Position numbers and translations under genes: made by a program. 7,166 nt of DNA from CAZPEV01 sp964585635 (GTDB taxonomy: Bacteria > Zixibacteria > MSB-5A5 > GN15 > JAAZOE01), in NCBI GenBank assembly GCA_964585635.1, contig CAZPEV010000169.1, positions 1-7,166 on the forward strand, read 5' to 3'. Positions 5,761 through 7,166 of the stretch are shown in pieces. The first letter of the stretch is position 1. Every line of letters begins with the position of its first letter. The notes under the pieces are model-generated. The model was not told the origin of the DNA, did not search any database, and saw only the letters and a list, made by a program, of their open reading frames with translations.

Positions 5761-7018
5761 CAGCGAGGGGTTCAAGCTGGCCATCATGGGGCAATGCGGC
5801 CGCTGCCATCAGGAGGTGATGGCCACCTATTTCGAGACTTATCACGGCAAGGTGTCGAAATTGGGGTACACGGCGGCGGCCAAATGCTATGATTGCCACG
5901 GCGCGCATGATATTCTGCCGCCAAGCGATCCGGCTTCGCACCTGTCGCGACCGAACATCGTCGCCACCTGCGGCCAGTGCCATCCCGGTTCGCCTCGCCA
6001 ATTCGCCGGCTATCTGACGCATGCCACTCACCATGACCGGCACAAGTATCCCATCTTGTTCTATACTTTTTGGTTCATGACCGTCCTCTTGGTGGGGACG
6101 CTGGTGCTGGCCGGTACCCATACGCTGCTCTGGCTGCCCCGCTCGATTCAGGCGATGAGGGAGCACAAGAAGTTGCGCGCCCAATACACGGGTCACCTCG
6201 AATACCGCCGCTTCACCCGACCGCACAGTATCCTGCACGTCATGGTCGTCGTCAGCTTTCTCGGTCTGGCCGCGACCGGCATGACGCTCAAGTTCTCCTA
6301 CCTGGGCTGGGCGCAGTGGATGTCGCGAATGCTGGGCGGGTTTGAATCGGCCGGGTATATCCACCGCATTTGCGCCGTGATCACCTTCCTCTATTTTGGG
6401 ACTCATCTGGTCGATCTGATCCGGTCAAAAATCCGCCGACGGATAAGTTGGCGACGATTGCTGTTGGGCCCGAACTCAATGCTGCCGAATAAGAATGACT
6501 GGCAGGACCTGAAAGGCACGCTGAAATGGTTTGTCGGCCTCGGTCATCGGCCCGACTACGGTCGCTGGACCTATTGGGAGAAGTTTGATTACTTCGCCGT
6601 CTTTTGGGGGGTGGTGATTATCGGCTCGACCGGGCTGATGCTCTGGTTCCCGGAGTTCTTCACTTGGTTTCTGCCGGGATGGATCATCAATGTGGCGACC
6701 ATCGTGCACTCCGACGAGGCGCTCCTGGCGTCGGCCTTTATTTTCACCGTGCATTTCTTCAACACGCACTTTCGACCGGACAAATTCCCGATGGACACGG
6801 TTATTTTCACCGGCCGGGTGCCGGTCGAGGAACTGCGGCTTGACCGGGCGCGGGAGTATGACGAACTGGTCAAGACGCGGGAGCTGAAGCGGCATCTGGT
6901 CGAGCCGTTGCCTCCGGTGGTCGTCAAATCCATCCGCCTCTTTGGCGCCGTCGCCCTGGCCGTCGGACTGACCCTGATTCTGTTGATTATCTACGCCGAG
7001 ATATTCGGATACAGATAA
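5690..7018 (+). CDS. C-terminal fragment: four CxxCH motifs plus b-type cytochrome membrane domain
   Basis: This frame is open from 5531, but its first possible start near here is the GTG at 5690. From there it has four heme motifs: CSDCH (11), CGRCH (36), CYDCH (66) and CGQCH (94). Hydrophobic helices lie at about 120-147, 178-200, 221-243, 300-320, 331-356 and 415-438. Histidines at 144, 179, 183, 225, 239, 340 and 355 match the pattern of the sister protein: two His 14 apart in the third helix and two His 15 apart in the fifth. The sixth helix, followed by a short end, is absent from the sister. There is no signal peptide, so heme attachment in the periplasm would fail if this were translated alone. 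It is best read as the rear part of the gene starting at 4230. Confidence 0.75.
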   Translation: MSKTDKPLPDCSDCHQSHTIVRTDSEGFKLAIMGQCGRCHQEVMATYFETYHGKVSKLGYTAAAKCYDCHGAHDILPPSDPASHLSRPNIVATCGQCHPGSPRQFAGYLTHATHHDRHKYPILFYTFWFMTVLLVGTLVLAGTHTLLWLPRSIQAMREHKKLRAQYTGHLEYRRFTRPHSILHVMVVVSFLGLAATGMTLKFSYLGWAQWMSRMLGGFESAGYIHRICAVITFLYFGTHLVDLIRSKIRRRISWRRLLLGPNSMLPNKNDWQDLKGTLKWFVGLGHRPDYGRWTYWEKFDYFAVFWGVVIIGSTGLMLWFPEFFTWFLPGWIINVATIVHSDEALLASAFIFTVHFFNTHFRPDKFPMDTVIFTGRVPVEELRLDRAREYDELVKTRELKRHLVEPLPPVVVKSIRLFGAVALAVGLTLILLIIYAEIFGYR

Positions 7019-7030
7019 GTCACGGCCAGA

Positions 7031-7076
7031 GGCCGCGGTCGGTTTGAAGAAGCGCCGCGTGTTCAAACTCGCGGCC
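7031..7076 (+). terminator. Long imperfect hairpin just after the last cytochrome gene
   Basis: The arms are GGCCGCG (7031-7037) with CGCGGCC (7070-7076), and GTTTGAA (7042-7048) with TTCAAAC (7062-7068). That makes 14 base pairs, broken by a 4-versus-1 internal loop and closed by a 13-base loop. It starts 12 bases after the stop at 7018, where an operon terminator is expected. No T run follows on either strand, so it is not a standard intrinsic terminator. A competing small hairpin CGGCC-AGA-GGCCG (7023-7035) shares its left arm. It could instead protect the message end or bind a protein. Confidence 0.45.
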
Positions 7077-7103
7077 AAAGCCCATTGGGTATTCGCCTGC
7101 CGC

Positions 7104-7134
7104 CCGGCGGTTCCATTCCGGGCCGGGCCGCCGG
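7104..7134. repeat. GC-rich inverted repeat in the tail
   Basis: CCGGCGG (7104-7110) pairs with CCGCCGG (7128-7134) around a 17-base loop. It has no T run on either side. It may be a second, weaker stop structure or simply GC-rich sequence. The rest of the 148-base tail holds no gene I can support; the ATG at 7162 could begin the next gene but only five bases of it are visible. Confidence 0.3.
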
Positions 7135-7166
7135 ACGGAAACCGGGTCTCAGAAATTCAACATGAA

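Larger units (their letters stand above)
4230..7018 (+). pseudogene. Giant 19-heme c/b fusion cytochrome, broken by a frame-shifting deletion
   Basis: The two adjacent reading frames here make one protein when joined: signal peptide, two tandem eight-heme units, a three-heme unit and a b-type membrane domain with six helices. Three things support a break rather than two genes. The second frame carries a heme motif (CAKCH, 5630-5644) and the phrase NPASSVYSANIPKTC well upstream of any start codon. The GTG at 5690 has no ribosome site and would give a protein with no signal peptide, so its hemes could not be attached. And the sister protein at 735-2651 is continuous through the same point. Restoring about 49 bases at 5580-5587 would give about 945 codons and 19 hemes. 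It may be a true pseudogene, a strain-specific mutation or an assembly error. The start is uncertain: the ATGs at 4230 and 4248 are both in frame and neither has a strong ribosome site. Confidence 0.8.

Noticed and set aside
5441..6406. Minus-strand ORF (321 codons) opposite the giant cytochrome
   Set aside because: Antisense to heme motifs and membrane helices on the plus strand, with no domain seen. The same applies to the minus ORF at 4323-5243.
735..7018. Repeated CxxCH coding blocks as a CRISPR array or tandem DNA repeat
   Set aside because: The spacing is irregular, the sequence is coding throughout, and the repeats follow heme motifs at protein level.

Overview
The window reads as one plus-strand gene cluster for membrane electron transfer. 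It holds a TetR-type regulator followed by three large multiheme c-type cytochromes that look like inner-membrane quinol oxidases, the type that sends electrons from the quinone pool into the periplasm for metal or other extracellular respiration. GC content is moderately high and codon use looks uniform. The density of CxxCH motifs (36 heme motifs visible, 37 if a deleted one is counted) and the protein families suggest a Gram-negative, anaerobic or facultative, respiratory bacterium. It could be Desulfobacterota/Geobacter-like or an uncultured FCB-type lineage such as Zixibacteria; the sequence alone does not settle this.

Layout. 19-612 is a TetR-family repressor. 613-734 is a 122-base gap with only weak repeats. 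735-2651 is a secreted 11-heme cytochrome fused to a five-helix b-type cytochrome domain (CbcL-like architecture). 2659-4179 is a NapC/NirT-family heptaheme cytochrome with three membrane helices (ImcH-like), starting 7 bases after the previous stop. 4230-7018 is a second, larger c/b fusion whose reading frame is broken near 5580. 7019-7166 is a non-coding tail with a strong inverted repeat just after the last stop.

The two c/b fusions are paralogues built from the same parts: a signal peptide, an eight-heme unit, a three-heme unit and a b-type membrane domain. The first has one eight-heme unit (8+3 = 11). The last has two in tandem (8+8+3 = 19 expected), but only 18 CxxCH motifs can be read. 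The missing motif is exactly where the frame changes, and the local length shortfall against the sister unit is about 49 bases. So the two ORFs 4230-5693 and 5690-7018 are best read as one gene of about 945 codons that suffered a roughly 49-base deletion, or as an assembly error.

Working model (inference): each protein takes electrons from menaquinol in the cytoplasmic membrane, through b hemes in the two fusions or a NapC-like site in the ImcH-like protein, and passes them along chains of c hemes to periplasmic carriers. In Geobacter, CbcL and ImcH serve acceptors of low and higher potential respectively. Having both types side by side under one regulator would be a compact redox-range module. 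No outer-membrane porin, secreted terminal cytochrome or catalytic reductase is visible in the window, so the final acceptor is unknown.
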